A stretch of 64,000 nt of DNA from Xylogone sp. PMI_703 (Eukaryota > Ascomycota > Leotiomycetes): positions 5,952,001-6,016,000 of the forward strand of contig JAJTUQ010000004.1 in NCBI GenBank assembly GCA_021399445.1. The letters run 5' to 3'. The notes under the pieces were generated by a model that ran no database searches, was not told where the DNA came from, and was given only the letters and a program-made list of their open reading frames with translations. Shown one piece after another: positions 37,043 through 46,926 of the stretch; positions within the stretch are counted from its first letter, which is position 1; the number at the start of each line of letters is the position of its first letter. Made by a program: the position numbers and the translations under genes.

Positions 37043-37466
37043 CTTTGTGACGTAGCGAAGAGAAGGAGTAGCTTAAAGTGGTATGTTGGCAGGAGAAAAG
37101 GTTTTAGACAATTTGAGGAAATATCTGAATAACTGGCGGAAAAAGACGCGCTCTACCGCCTTTATCTCGACTGTTTCAGGACTAGCTTCACCCCCACGAT
37201 CCCCACAAAGACACATCATTCGCCAATCAATGATTTTCCATCCCAGCCAATTTATCAACGTCGAACCTCCATAATATCTGCGGCTTTAACTCAAAAAGGT
37301 ATCAACTTTTCTATAACAAATGGAGATTTGTCATTTGCAGATACAACTTCATTTATCAAGTTCTATTAATTTGCCATGAAAATATATCTTGAAGCTAAAA
37401 ATGAGTACCACTTCAGTTTGGAAGCAACAGGATAATATTATGAAATTTCTATATTGACATTCCGAA
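37043..37466. other. intergenic, 0.4 kb
   Basis: Promoter side of ESF1 and 3' side of the dehydrogenase gene; nothing else seen. Confidence 0.5.
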
Positions 37467-38718
37467 TCAGGACGGAAAGGGTAGGGTAACGCCCTTTTCT
37501 GCACTTTCTCTCGCGAGTTCAATAATCCTAATACCATCTCTCGCCAACTCAGGTTTAACGTATAACTCCTGCTCTCCTCGAATTGCCTTTACCAAGTCGG
37601 TGTAGTACTTGGTGTACTCTCCTTTCAAGCTGGGGAACTTGCCCACGTAATGACCCGTCCTTTCATCCTTTTCCTGATTCTCATGGATCTTGGATTTGGT
37701 CGTTAATAATCCCCATGTGGCTTCCGGCTCAACGCCAAAGCCAGGCGTCAAAGGCGTCTGGCCTGCAAACGTCTGCACTTCTTGCTTATCATCCCCAAAT
37801 TTTAGGAAGGACCCGTCATAGCCACGGATGAAATACTTCAGCGGATATTGCATTGTTGTTACAACACTGGTCTTTATGGTAACGATGAGGTTCTTTTGTT
37901 CTCCTGAGTATTGCAGTATCATAGTAAATGCATCATCGGTCTTGCTCTCAATGCCACGTAAGGCGCGGTAGAACCCAGTCACACTGGATGGACGGCCGAA
38001 AAGAAGGAGAGCCTGGTCAACCGTATGGCTACCGAGACCAAACATCATACCGTTGCCAGGATTATAATCTGGAGATTTCCAGGATTGCATCCACGGTGGG
38101 AAGTCGACATCGTAATGAATCTCGCATTCTGTAATCTTTCCGAAGGCTTTTTGTTGGACTAGATGCCGCAATGTTCTGAAATCCGAGTCGTAGCGTCGAT
38201 CTATAACACTATGCCTTAACTGACTGCTATCGAGAGCAAGAAGGGGTCAGAACGGGAAGCTTACTTTGGAAAACTGTGAGAATTTTGTCGGTATGTTTTG
38301 CAGCTTCGAGAACTTTGTCTGCTTGTTCGGTGGTTACTGTAAAGCATTTTTCTACGACAACTGGAAAATGTCAGATGCAGGTCTGAATAACAGCAATGCT
38401 TGATAGACACCCACCATGTTTATTGGCCTTCAAGGCCCTCTCAGCATACTCGGCGTGACTGTCATGCTTGGTACAGACTACCACCAATTCGATCTCAGGA
38501 TCAGCAAAGAACTCATCGGCTGTCCGGTAATGCTTTGCATCCGGGTAGTCAACTGTGCAGTGCTTCCCAGGCTCGACACCGGACTTGTCAGTTGGGGCAG
38601 GGGCACGCTGCAGGAAAGCATAGACGTTCAGATCCGGATTTGGAAGAATGAAGGGTAAGTTGAAGCACTTGACTGAAAATCCATAGCCGATGATACCGAC
38701 GTTAATGGGTCGCGGCAT
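37467..38718 (-). CDS. Gfo/Idh/MocA-family NAD(P)-dependent oxidoreductase
   Basis: Predicted cytosolic sugar or inositol-type dehydrogenase; substrate unknown. Three exons: 38718..38415, 38360..38265, 38200..37467, 377 aa, normal for the family. The Rossmann motif is VGIIGYGFSVKCFNLPF at residues 6-22. The second beta-alpha unit gives VVVCTKHDSHAEYAERALKANKH. The strand usually carrying E-K-P reads VVVEKCF here, with Cys in place of Pro and the Lys kept. Intron 2 removal rebuilds the conserved VFQNRRYDSDF motif. The C-terminal domain has YNPGNGMMFGLGSHTVDQAL and PLKYFIRGYDGSF. It is divergent from the thiolase gene. Confidence 0.92.
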
Positions 38719-39932
38719 GATTTTAACGTGTGGTTTGCTATTCCAACTGTTATAGCAAGACTTTAAAACTCACTTGGAAAAAGAAAAAAGAGAGAAAAAG
38801 GAGCGGGGATGAGATAGTGATAAAAGAGTGGCAGATAAGTACTACTTGCTTTTATTCTAAAAATTCAGAGAAGATGTAAAACTTAAGAAAAAAAAACATA
38901 TACGCGCTTGCGGGGAGCTGGTGAAACTGTCGATGACGATAGTGGGATGTGGTGCGGGGTTCGCGACTCTAGCAGTCCTCCAGGCGTTAGAGGCGCCTAT
39001 TGAACCAGCGGCAACAGAAGGTGATAGGTTAATAGTCTAAATAATAAAAGTGAAAGCGTAGATTTAGGCTAAATGAATTGAATGAATTACAAAAGGTCAG
39101 CGATGATAATGGCGAATAACTCCAGAATTGTGACTTTCGAAGGACTCGAAATGTTATGCATGGAACAACACGCTCCATGGTGATGTGCCAACAGGGTGCC
39201 TGGGTGCCTGGTCGTTCTCTCTTGGCTAACAAAATCTTAATTTGAACGCTAATTAGCATGTGTGGCTTGCGTCGGGCTGTGGTTGCGGCGGTGCAGATGC
39301 CTACCTGGTGTGTACTTCGATGAGGAGATAGCCTATGTGTGGGCTCTCTTGCAACGAATTCGCGTGCGTGATTGCAAAGCTATGGTACAAGACAGGTTGT
39401 GTACCACAATAGTTAAAGTCTCTGGCTTGGTTAAAAGAGCATTAACTCAACGTGTTATACTACTGTCTGTAGCAAGAAATAAGGGCTTAAATAGCAAAGG
39501 CCATGCTGGGTAATGTTATACCTGTAACTATTTGTATAAGTAAACAAACAGCTAATAGAGAACCGAAGTTTCCTTTGGGTTATTTAAAATGTATTATTTT
39601 TTTTTTGTTTTCTATCTTAGACTTACGGATTAAATATTTTGTATTTTCAGAATTTGTAGTTCTAATAACTGCAGAGATAACTATTATCTCGTAGCATCCA
39701 TGGATTCAAGCTTCAGGTACACTTTCGCCTGCCAGTGATACCACCTCCACGTAAAACAACAGGCTTACTCCTCACCACTCGCCAACGTAAACTCGAGGGT
39801 TGACGATTTAAAATAATGTATGGTTTGTGATTAGGAATAAAATCTAAAGGGCTCTTTGTGAAGGACTCCTCACTATAAGCCTCTCGCTGATTGGCTCAAT
39901 CGGACGGGTTTTGTAATCCGCAGTGTCTCTCT

Positions 39933-39943
39933 CTCGGTCCGAG
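39933..39943. promoter_or_regulatory. CTCGG-T-CCGAG palindrome
   Basis: Perfect 5-bp inverted repeat with a one-base spacer, about 165 bp upstream of the thiolase ATG. CGG/CCG inverted half-sites are typical targets of fungal Zn2Cys6 regulators. The regulator is not known. Confidence 0.4.
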
Positions 39944-39978
39944 CTAAACGCAGCAGCATGCCCCAGATTCGTTCAATG

Positions 39979-39984
39979 CCTCGG
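39979..39984 (+). promoter_or_regulatory. CCTCGG fatty-acid-response-like element
   Basis: The hexamer CCTCGG is the core motif linked to FarA/FarB control of beta-oxidation genes in Aspergillus. It lies about 125 bp before the start of the peroxisomal thiolase gene, a sensible place for it. A single hexamer can occur by chance. Confidence 0.4.
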
Positions 39985-40108
39985 TACTTGTTTGCCGCGA
40001 ATCACTTACGGAACCTCACCCTCTTAACTCCAAGTTTTTACAAAAACATCCTCTCTCTTCTTAGTTTTCCTTGCCGGCATCAAACAAGGTATCATAGCAA
40101 TAGTTAAT

Positions 40109-41546
40109 ATGGCTGTCGAGAGACTTCAATCCGTTTTTAAGCAGTTTGCACCCGGGTCTTCCGGGCTGTCATCCATGTGAGTCGCGCTTCATTATATACC
40201 AAAATCTCCTAGGCGGGAACTGACGATACTCGCAAGTACTGCCAAAAATGCAGACGATGTTGTCGTTACTCTCGCCATTCGTACACCGTTAGCAAAAGGA
40301 CATAAGGGGGGCTTCAAGGATACGGGGCTGGATTTCCTTATTTATGCACTATTGAAGGAGGTGGTCGCGAGGTCACAACTCGACCCCGCTCTTGTGGAGG
40401 ATATCTGCTGTGGCAATGTATGCACTTCTCTACAAGCCTCTGACTCTATTTTCTAGTAGGTAATAGCTGAGCATTTATATGGATAGGTCAATGACGGAAA
40501 GGCTGCCTACAAGCTTCGGGCCGCTGCTCTTGCGGCTGGCTTCCCACATACCACTGCCGCCAGCACTGTCAACCGCTTCTGCAGTTCTGGTCTCAAAGCT
40601 ACACAAGATATTGCGAATCAAATTGCGGAAGGCTCGATTGACATTGGAATTGCGGTCGGTGCAGAAATTATGTCCGCTGGAGGTGACCGTCTCGAGAAGC
40701 CGTTCCATACCGAAATTCTCGCAAATCAAGAAGCCGCGAATTGTATGCAACCCATGGGGCAGACCTCTGAAAATGTTGGGAATGATTTCGATATTTCGCG
40801 TGAAGCTCAGGATCGCTTCGCCGCGGAATCGTTCAGAAAGGCTGAGGTAGCGCAAAAAGCTGGTGTTTTTAACGATGAGATTGTGCCCATTACTACTGAG
40901 TTCAAAGATCCTAAGACTGGAGATCTGCGTAAGGTTACTCTTACCAAGGATGAGGGGCCACGATGGGGGACCACTTTTGAGGGATTGTCCAAAATTCGTC
41001 CTGCTTTCCCAGATTACGGCAATAAGTCTACCGGAGGAAATTCCTCCCAAGTTACTGATGGAGGTAAGCATGTTATCTGTACCGATAAAGCCTGCTCAGA
41101 TATGCTAACCCGTAATAGCGGCCGCCGTTCTTTTAATGAGGCGTTCAACTGCCATCAAGCTGGGCCAGCCCATCTTGGCCAAGTTCGTTGGTGCTACTGT
41201 TGCCGGGGTTCCTCCCCGTATTATGGGTATTGGACCATCAGTCGCCATTCCAAAACTCCTTTCAAAATATAACCTCACTATTGATGACATTGACATCATT
41301 GAAATCAATGAAGCCTTTGCTTCAATGGCTGTCTACTGCCAGAATGTCCTCCATATCCCCAGCGAGAAGCTAAATATTCGTGGAGGTGCAATCGCACTGG
41401 GACATCCTTTGGGCGCTACTGGTGCAAGACAAATTGTCACTGGCCTGAGTATATGCCGAGAACGTAAGAAGAAGGTTCTCCTCACTAGCATGTGTATTGG
41501 AACTGGTCAAGGTATGGCGGGGTTGTTCGTTAACGAACAGTTGTAG
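40109..41546 (+). CDS. Peroxisomal 3-ketoacyl-CoA thiolase
   Basis: Catalyses the last step of fatty-acid beta-oxidation, splitting 3-ketoacyl-CoA with CoA to release acetyl-CoA. Four exons: 40109..40176, 40237..40417, 40487..41063, 41119..41546, 417 aa. A PTS2 peroxisomal signal of form R-L-x5-Q-F is at residues 5-13 (RLQSVFKQF), which matches POT1-type thiolases rather than mitochondrial ones. The acyl-accepting Cys is Cys115 in VNRFCSSG. His371 is in ALGHPLGATG and Cys401 in MCIGTGQG. IEINEAFASM is also present. All splice phases join conserved motifs exactly. Confidence 0.96.
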
Positions 41547-41916
41547 CCAGATTGATTTCTTTTTATGTGTACGCGTAGTATATGTATTGTGTCTATAGCA
41601 AAAGCGTATCTGTCAAAATTTTGATGATTCCCTCAAATTTATCGGTCCAGTTATTGTTTTGAGACGTACTGTTAAAATTCGTAGCTGGCTCCTGGGCTGA
41701 CCTCGGAAGCTTCGTCTGTTCTGCCAAGACTAAAGGTTCACCGCCTTCTATATGGGAATAGCGCCTGAAGCTAACATGATGGGTAATTTTGGTCGACCTT
41801 CCAACATTCCTGTCGCAAGGGACAGATCAATCTCGAATTACTCTTGAGCGCATATCGCACTTTCATATTTTGAAGATCATACTCGTGATTATTGTTGATA
41901 ATACATTCCTGTAATC
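41547..41916. other. intergenic, 0.4 kb
   Basis: 3' side of the thiolase gene and promoter side of SmE; nothing else seen. Confidence 0.5.
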
Positions 41917-42601
41917 ATGACTGGTCGTGGTGGAGGTGGTGGTCGCCGGGTTTTACTCCCTCCAATGTATGTTGAGCCTCTTCCCTTTTGAATTTCCCAT
42001 TGCGTCTTCATGCTCTTTCTTTTCTTTTGAAAGCCAAGTACTAACTATGTTCTAGTAATATGATCTTCAAATTGCTCCAAACAGTGAGTTTGCTTTCCTT
42101 GGACAAATTCTTTCAACCTGTAGTCGTCTGAGGAGTCCCGCGTCGAAGGAACGAGACACGCGATATTGAGGTTTAAAGAGCATAGATGTCTCTTTTAAAC
42201 ACATCAGCAGACCAGCACACTTAGCATAATATCATATTATTTGAATGAAATATGGATAGACATTGCTAACTGGAACTAGCATGCTACTGTCAGCATTTGG
42301 CTATATGAACAGCTCTCGATTCGCATTGAAGGAAAGATAAGAGTGTGTCCTCTACGATCGGGTTTTGTGGATTTCGACTAACCTCGAATAGGGATTTGAC
42401 GAGTTTATGAACTTGGTTATCGATGATGCGGTGGAGGTTGGCCAAATCACAAAGACGAACAGTGAAGAAACTCGCAGACCTTTAGGTATGGATACCAGAA
42501 GCTAGCCTTTGTAGTTGGTGTTCTTCATTGTTAACTTCTCCCTAGGCCAGATCTTATTGAAGGGCGATAATGTTTCCTTGATTCAGAGCTTGTCAGGCTG
42601 A
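41917..42601 (+). CDS. SME1: Small nuclear ribonucleoprotein E (SmE)
   Basis: Core Sm-ring protein of the U1, U2, U4 and U5 snRNPs. Five exons for only 96 aa: 41917..41966, 42056..42083, 42280..42342, 42392..42485, 42546..42601. The Sm1 motif is [30 protein letters not shown], joined across intron 3. The Sm2 motif is RRPLGQILLKGDNVSLI, joined across intron 4. Length and motif order match SmE of other eukaryotes. Intron 2 (42084..42279) is 196 bp, about three times the local norm. The N-terminus is Gly/Arg-rich (TGRGGGGGRR). No exon reaches 100 bp, so gene finders may miss it. Confidence 0.95.
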
Positions 42602-43505
42602 ATCATGATATTGCGATGGGGAAATTTTGTGGAGCCGCGATCCTTACTATCTCAGGATGAAAACGCTATTGGCACCATGGAGGAGCATGTGAGAGAGATT
42701 CTAGAATTCAGGACCCTTAGACTCGAGGGACTAGCTGCCATGCAATATTTATCAGAGGCCTGGCAAACTCTGGTCTGAGCACCTGATGACATTTTAAGAT
42801 GTTATCTGTTACAAGATGGATAAGTTAGCTGACTTGTAAGTTTCTTTTCGCAAACCCGAAGCTTAGAATATGGTGTCATTAGTAGAATTGGCTGTTATAT
42901 CTTATTGCATTGGGAAACTCAACGTGGCGGAAATGTTACGGAGACAAGCAGGGTCAAATAAATCAAGCTCCACCCTATTACTCTCTGACTGCTATATGTA
43001 CTGTATCAAATTGTTAGGCCCCCGTTGTACATCTCAGAACTATAACTTTCTTAGACAACTGGTTATGCGTATTAGTTATCGAGAAGGATAATGAAAGGTT
43101 TATTTCCGAATCTCGATTACGATATGTTAATAATTCTGGTGTATCTGTTATTGAAACAGACCAGCACGGAAAGATCTATTATAAGTGATTGGCTCTTCAA
43201 ACTAGTTTACCGTTACGAATAAGTATAGATGACTGGTCTAGCTGTTGATGGACTAGATATTACGCCATTCCTTCTTCATTCCTTGAATTGGCTCGGTCTA
43301 AGAAATAGTTATGCCTCTGTATGTGCTGTCACTGGATCGGATAACATGCTTAGAGAGACTTGTAGCTGTGTACTATTACCGTTGGCTCCGAACTAATACA
43401 GTGAACGCATATATCATTCCAATTAAGACGGAAGAACATGTAATTGTCTAAGGCCTCCCACTTCTAATAATGTTACCAGTCCATATTTGTCGAGTAATTC
43501 TCTGA
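42602..43505. other. 0.9-kb spacer between convergent genes
   Basis: Holds a 57-codon frame starting right after the SmE stop (listed separately) and otherwise AT-rich DNA without a supported gene. Confidence 0.45.
42605..42778 (+). CDS. Possible 57-aa small ORF directly after SmE
   Basis: An ATG three bases after the SmE stop codon opens a 57-residue frame. Its second half is strongly amphipathic (MEEHVREILEFRTLRLEGL). No family recognised. It may be a chance frame in the SmE 3' UTR, a separate small gene, or an exon remnant. Confidence 0.2.
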   Translation: MILRWGNFVEPRSLLSQDENAIGTMEEHVREILEFRTLRLEGLAAMQYLSEAWQTLV

Positions 43506-44222
43506 TTACCATGGCTTCTCCTCCCCGCTATAGGTGTAGAATTTTGGACTATCATTAATAGTAACGCTTCCGAGCACTTTGAGCATACTCTTAATACTAA
43601 AATCCTTTTCTAAAATCGCCCCTTCTCCGCCCATCCTTGTTTTCACCCATCCTGGATCCATGCAGATCACTATTACACCCTTCGGCTTCAACTCAACTGC
43701 TTGATGCACTGATAACATGTTCACAGCCGCCTTGCTGATACTATATGTCGTACATTTGACTGTGTCGCCTGCTGCAGCTAGGCCAATAGAGCCGAGACCC
43801 GATGTCATGTTCATGACAACACTGCCTGATTTCAAGTGGTTGAGCAGTTCCTGAACAATCGTTGCTGGACCGAGAACGTTGACTTTGATTTGTTCATCCA
43901 GGCCATCAGCCGTGAGCGTCATAGCCGTCTCATGAGACACGCTATTTACGCCTGCATTGTTGAGCAGAAAGTCGAGCTTTGTGTCCTCACCAATGATACT
44001 ATCAACCTGCTTCGCAAAGGTCTTGATAGAAGGGACGGAACCGGTGTTGCATTCCACGATATGAAGATTGCTGTTTTTTGATTTTAGGGCTTCCAGCTCA
44101 CTGAGATCTGAGGACAAAGAACGGGTGGTCGCAATAATTGTATTTGAAGAGTCTTGGGATAGCTGGGTGACAAACTCGAGTCCCAGTCCTCGATTTGCAC
44201 CAGTAACTACATATACAGGCAT
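43506..44222 (-). CDS. Short-chain dehydrogenase/reductase, classical type
   Basis: NAD(P)-dependent oxidoreductase of the sniffer/C-factor-like group; substrate unknown. Single exon, 238 aa, a normal length for a one-domain SDR. The cofactor motif is TGANRGLG (7-14), followed by DFLLNNAGV and the catalytic YSISK, with the catalytic Ser in NMTSGLGS. MDPGWVKTRMGG after the active site is typical. There is no signal peptide or membrane segment. It converges with SmE and is the left-most gene of the accessory block. Confidence 0.92.
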   Translation of the reverse strand: MPVYVVTGANRGLGLEFVTQLSQDSSNTIIATTRSLSSDLSELEALKSKNSNLHIVECNTGSVPSIKTFAKQVDSIIGEDTKLDFLLNNAGVNSVSHETAMTLTADGLDEQIKVNVLGPATIVQELLNHLKSGSVVMNMTSGLGSIGLAAAGDTVKCTTYSISKAAVNMLSVHQAVELKPKGVIVICMDPGWVKTRMGGEGAILEKDFSIKSMLKVLGSVTINDSPKFYTYSGEEKPW

Positions 44223-44743
44223 TTTCCTTCTATGGGCTAGGGTGAGGGCAGCTTCGTGCTGAGTATCTTGTAAGAGAAGGATGCGTGTGGCGGCGGAGAA
44301 ATCCCTGAGCCCTGGATTGAAGTATTTTCTTTAAGCTACACGGGATCAGCCGTGGAATAATTACAGCTTATGAAGTCACTTAAATTTGAGTAACCCATTC
44401 TCCGTTCCGTTTCAAATTTGGTATCTTGGCGGGGTTCTTATGCCTTGCGCAATGATTGGACGGCTAAATGAAGAGATGGAAGCTGAATAGCTTGCCTAAA
44501 TCGGAAGCGGATGTTAGAGCGTGACCTTGGTTACGGCATCGTTGGTTACGGCATCGTTGTCAAGTGGGTGGGGATATCTCCTTATAGATGAGTGTGGATC
44601 TTGAAGAAATGGTGGGGCAGTATTTCACCTTCATGATAATCTTTTATTGACTATTTATTCTTTATCTTGATGCATTCTATTCCTCATACTGTGCGTGTAA
44701 TGTTTAATGTTTAATAATATAGAGACAAGACATAGCCGGAATT
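44223..44743. other. intergenic, 0.5 kb
   Basis: Promoter side of the SDR gene. A 15-bp direct duplication (ggttacggcatcgtt twice) occurs at about 44528-44560. No gene. Confidence 0.4.
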
Positions 44744-45130
44744 TTATAAAGACTCAATCACGTCAATTATTGGTCCTGTCCATACTTCAACACATTCTGA
44801 GCTCGAAATGTCACCCAGAAGGCTCATAATTCCTATGCTTTCTTCCAGAGGCATGATATTACTTTCTGTTATTTCGCGTCTTAGATCTTCAGCAATGACA
44901 TCGGCTTTATGGTAAAGCTCCACCAAAGGTGTCAAATTCTGCTCTCCTATGCATCCCTTCATTGGATTGTATTGCTGGCAGACTCTCCTGTCATAGTGCT
45001 TCCTTCTCGACTTCAATGCGGCAGAAATCCATAGTTGTCCTATGTAACATTGTACATATGGATGGCATGTGTAATGTCGGATAACCGAGAATAACCGTTG
45101 CCACCTGGCCCATTCCTTAGTGGAACCCAT
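44744..45130 (-). CDS. Hypothetical protein, 128-aa frame
   Basis: Intact frame from ATG 45130 to a TAA at 44744. It encodes a soluble protein with helical character (LVELYHKADVIAEDLRREIT) and several Cys residues (HYTCHPYVQCYIGQLW). I do not recognise a family. The region upstream has further codons in other frames but no convincing splice join, so this may be the 3' part of a broken gene next to the HNH pseudogene. Confidence 0.25.
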   Translation of the reverse strand: MGSTKEWARWQRLFSVIRHYTCHPYVQCYIGQLWISAALKSRRKHYDRRVCQQYNPMKGCIGEQNLTPLVELYHKADVIAEDLRREITESNIMPLEESIGIMSLLGDISSSECVEVWTGPIIDVIESL

Positions 45131-45414
45131 AGAGGGAGTAGTCTTTGTAGCAGGGGCCTTCTTAGCACCTATGAACGGCAATGGTTGTCTAAGTCAAACA
45201 ACAGGTGTCTATGTCAAGCGGACAACCGGCACCAAGAGATCAATCTGTTACTCGCACGGAAGGCTTCTGGGCTATGCGGAGTCTAACCTCCCAGCAAACG
45301 CCTCCCATGGTCCCGTGTGATAAGGCAGCCACCATGTAGAAAAAAAGTTATACAGCGACTGCCATGCAGTATATAGCCTGCAAAAACAAAATATTTCACA
45401 AGGAGCGTTGCCGA

Positions 45415-46370
45415 CTAGACCGATACATGGCGCAGCCTCCAGGCCAGCTCCATCTCAAGTCGTTCTTTGCCGTAGGGCTCCTCACGCAGCGTGGCCATCA
45501 TGTCATATCCAGGAGGGAAGTCCGCCTCAAAGGTCGGCTCACCAGCACGACGCATATTAGCCAGGATCGACTGCCGAAAATGCCAGCGCAAAACGTGATC
45601 AGAGACGCGATTTGGATCGTCCGGTTTGCGGTAGACGGGGTGTAAGACTTTACCATCAATTTTTCGGGCATTTGGAAAGAATGTAGTGATCTTGTAGTTA
45701 TCCTGTCCAAGGTAAGTATGGCAGAGAGAATCAGGCAGAACGTAAGAAATGCTTACATCAGGGTTGACAAGAGATTTTGTATTGGTTAAACACTTCGTCG
45801 ATGCCAGCGTTCAATAACAGACCATTCTGCACGGAGTGGATTCCGGAGACGCCGACTGCGTCTGGCATATTCGTGATCAAATGGTGGAAGTTATTCTGGA
45901 TCCAGAGGCTCTCGTGCTGCATTGGAAACACGTGCGAGGCATCTCGCAATTGAAAAGGCCAGTGATAAAGCATCGTCCGTCTCTGGCACGCACACCTTTA
46001 CAGAAGGAGTCTTCCTGCTCTGACACGCCGTGATTAATCGGAGGAACCACCCAGGGTTCCTCAGTTAGGGCAATGGTTCCTAGGCCACTCAGCACAAGCC
46101 ATAGCAGAGGTGATACGATAAGGACATACCTGTGCTGCGAATATCGTAATTTCCAGGCTCAACAGGATTACTGGATGATTGAATCACACGAGCAGACTCC
46201 CTGTGATACACAGTGTAGTCCGCGTCTGTAATTAGAAGGATGTTAGCGAAGATCCAGAGTAGATTCTCCTCAGTGATGGATCCTGCTTGGTAGAAGCCGC
46301 CGAGAACTTCCCCAGTGGACGAGTTATGGAAGTGTACATTGCGACTCGCAGCCCGATCATAAAGAGGCAT
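45415..46370 (-). pseudogene. Fungal HNH-nuclease-domain protein, frameshifted
   Basis: Remnant of a fungal HNH (HNH_2-like) protein, a family of unknown role common in ascomycetes. Readable pieces: 46370..46130 and, after a good intron, 46079 to about 45950, ending VRARDGRCFITGL. The frame then changes and continues as LRDASHVFPMQHESLW and NGLLLNAGIDEVFNQY. A second change near 45775 leads to SLVNPD, an intron (45756..45703) and DNYKITTFFPNARKIDG, ending at TAG 45415. The three pieces line up in family order. No splice site of realistic size bridges either break. Two small indels, or sequencing errors, are the simplest explanation. Confidence 0.7.
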
Positions 46371-46926
46371 CGTGATATCTATGGCAAAAACCAGATGTAG
46401 GGTGTTGCTTTAAGGAAACGATTGGCTCTATAAGAGTAGGATGGAGAATGGTGTTGGTTTGAACTGCCTAGTGCGCTTGTATTGGGGACGCTTTGATCGG
46501 TGCGCCAAGCCACTGGTGTACTCTAATTATCTCTACTATGCCTGATTCAAACCTATTTTGTACTTTGTACAGTAGGTACCTGCAGAATCGGCTCTACTGA
46601 ATAGGCATAGTGCAGGTTGTTAGTGTATAGTGACTTGGCGCACCGATCAAGGTGTCTCCAATATAAGCGCACCCGGTAGGAGACATGAAATTGGCTACTC
46701 AAGTTGCTCCGCTTTCACTTCTTCAATGTGGATTAGGAAAAGTAATGAAATATTAGACAATTTAGTAAGTGTCTGAACTGCTTAATTGTTTAGCATGGAG
46801 CCGAATTATATTTTTTTATAAAGAAATACATCGCACGTAGGCAATCATAGCACTGTACATAGCTCGACTACGATGCCAAGATGGTAACATAACTATATAT
46901 AACTTAGAACTAATAATCTAGCTCTT
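46371..46926. other. intergenic with a MITE-like element
   Basis: Between the HNH pseudogene and the carboxylesterase stop; contains the inverted-repeat element at 46471-46676. Confidence 0.6.
46471..46676. mobile_element. MITE-like element with inverted repeats
   Basis: The left arm (46471-46509) and the reverse complement of 46634-46672 match at 35 of 39 positions (core TTGATCGGTGCGCCAAG). All four differences are transitions. Weaker similarity continues inward. TA dinucleotides flank both ends (46469-46470 and 46677-46678), although the left end lacks four bases (CCGG) present at the right. There is no coding capacity. This fits a non-autonomous Tc1/mariner-type MITE. Confidence 0.65.

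Larger units (their letters stand above)
38719..40108. other. 1.4-kb divergent promoter region
   Basis: Lies between the dehydrogenase and thiolase genes. Contains the CCTCGG element and palindrome listed separately, an AT-rich stretch around 39590-39690 with a T-run, and no supported gene. Confidence 0.5.
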
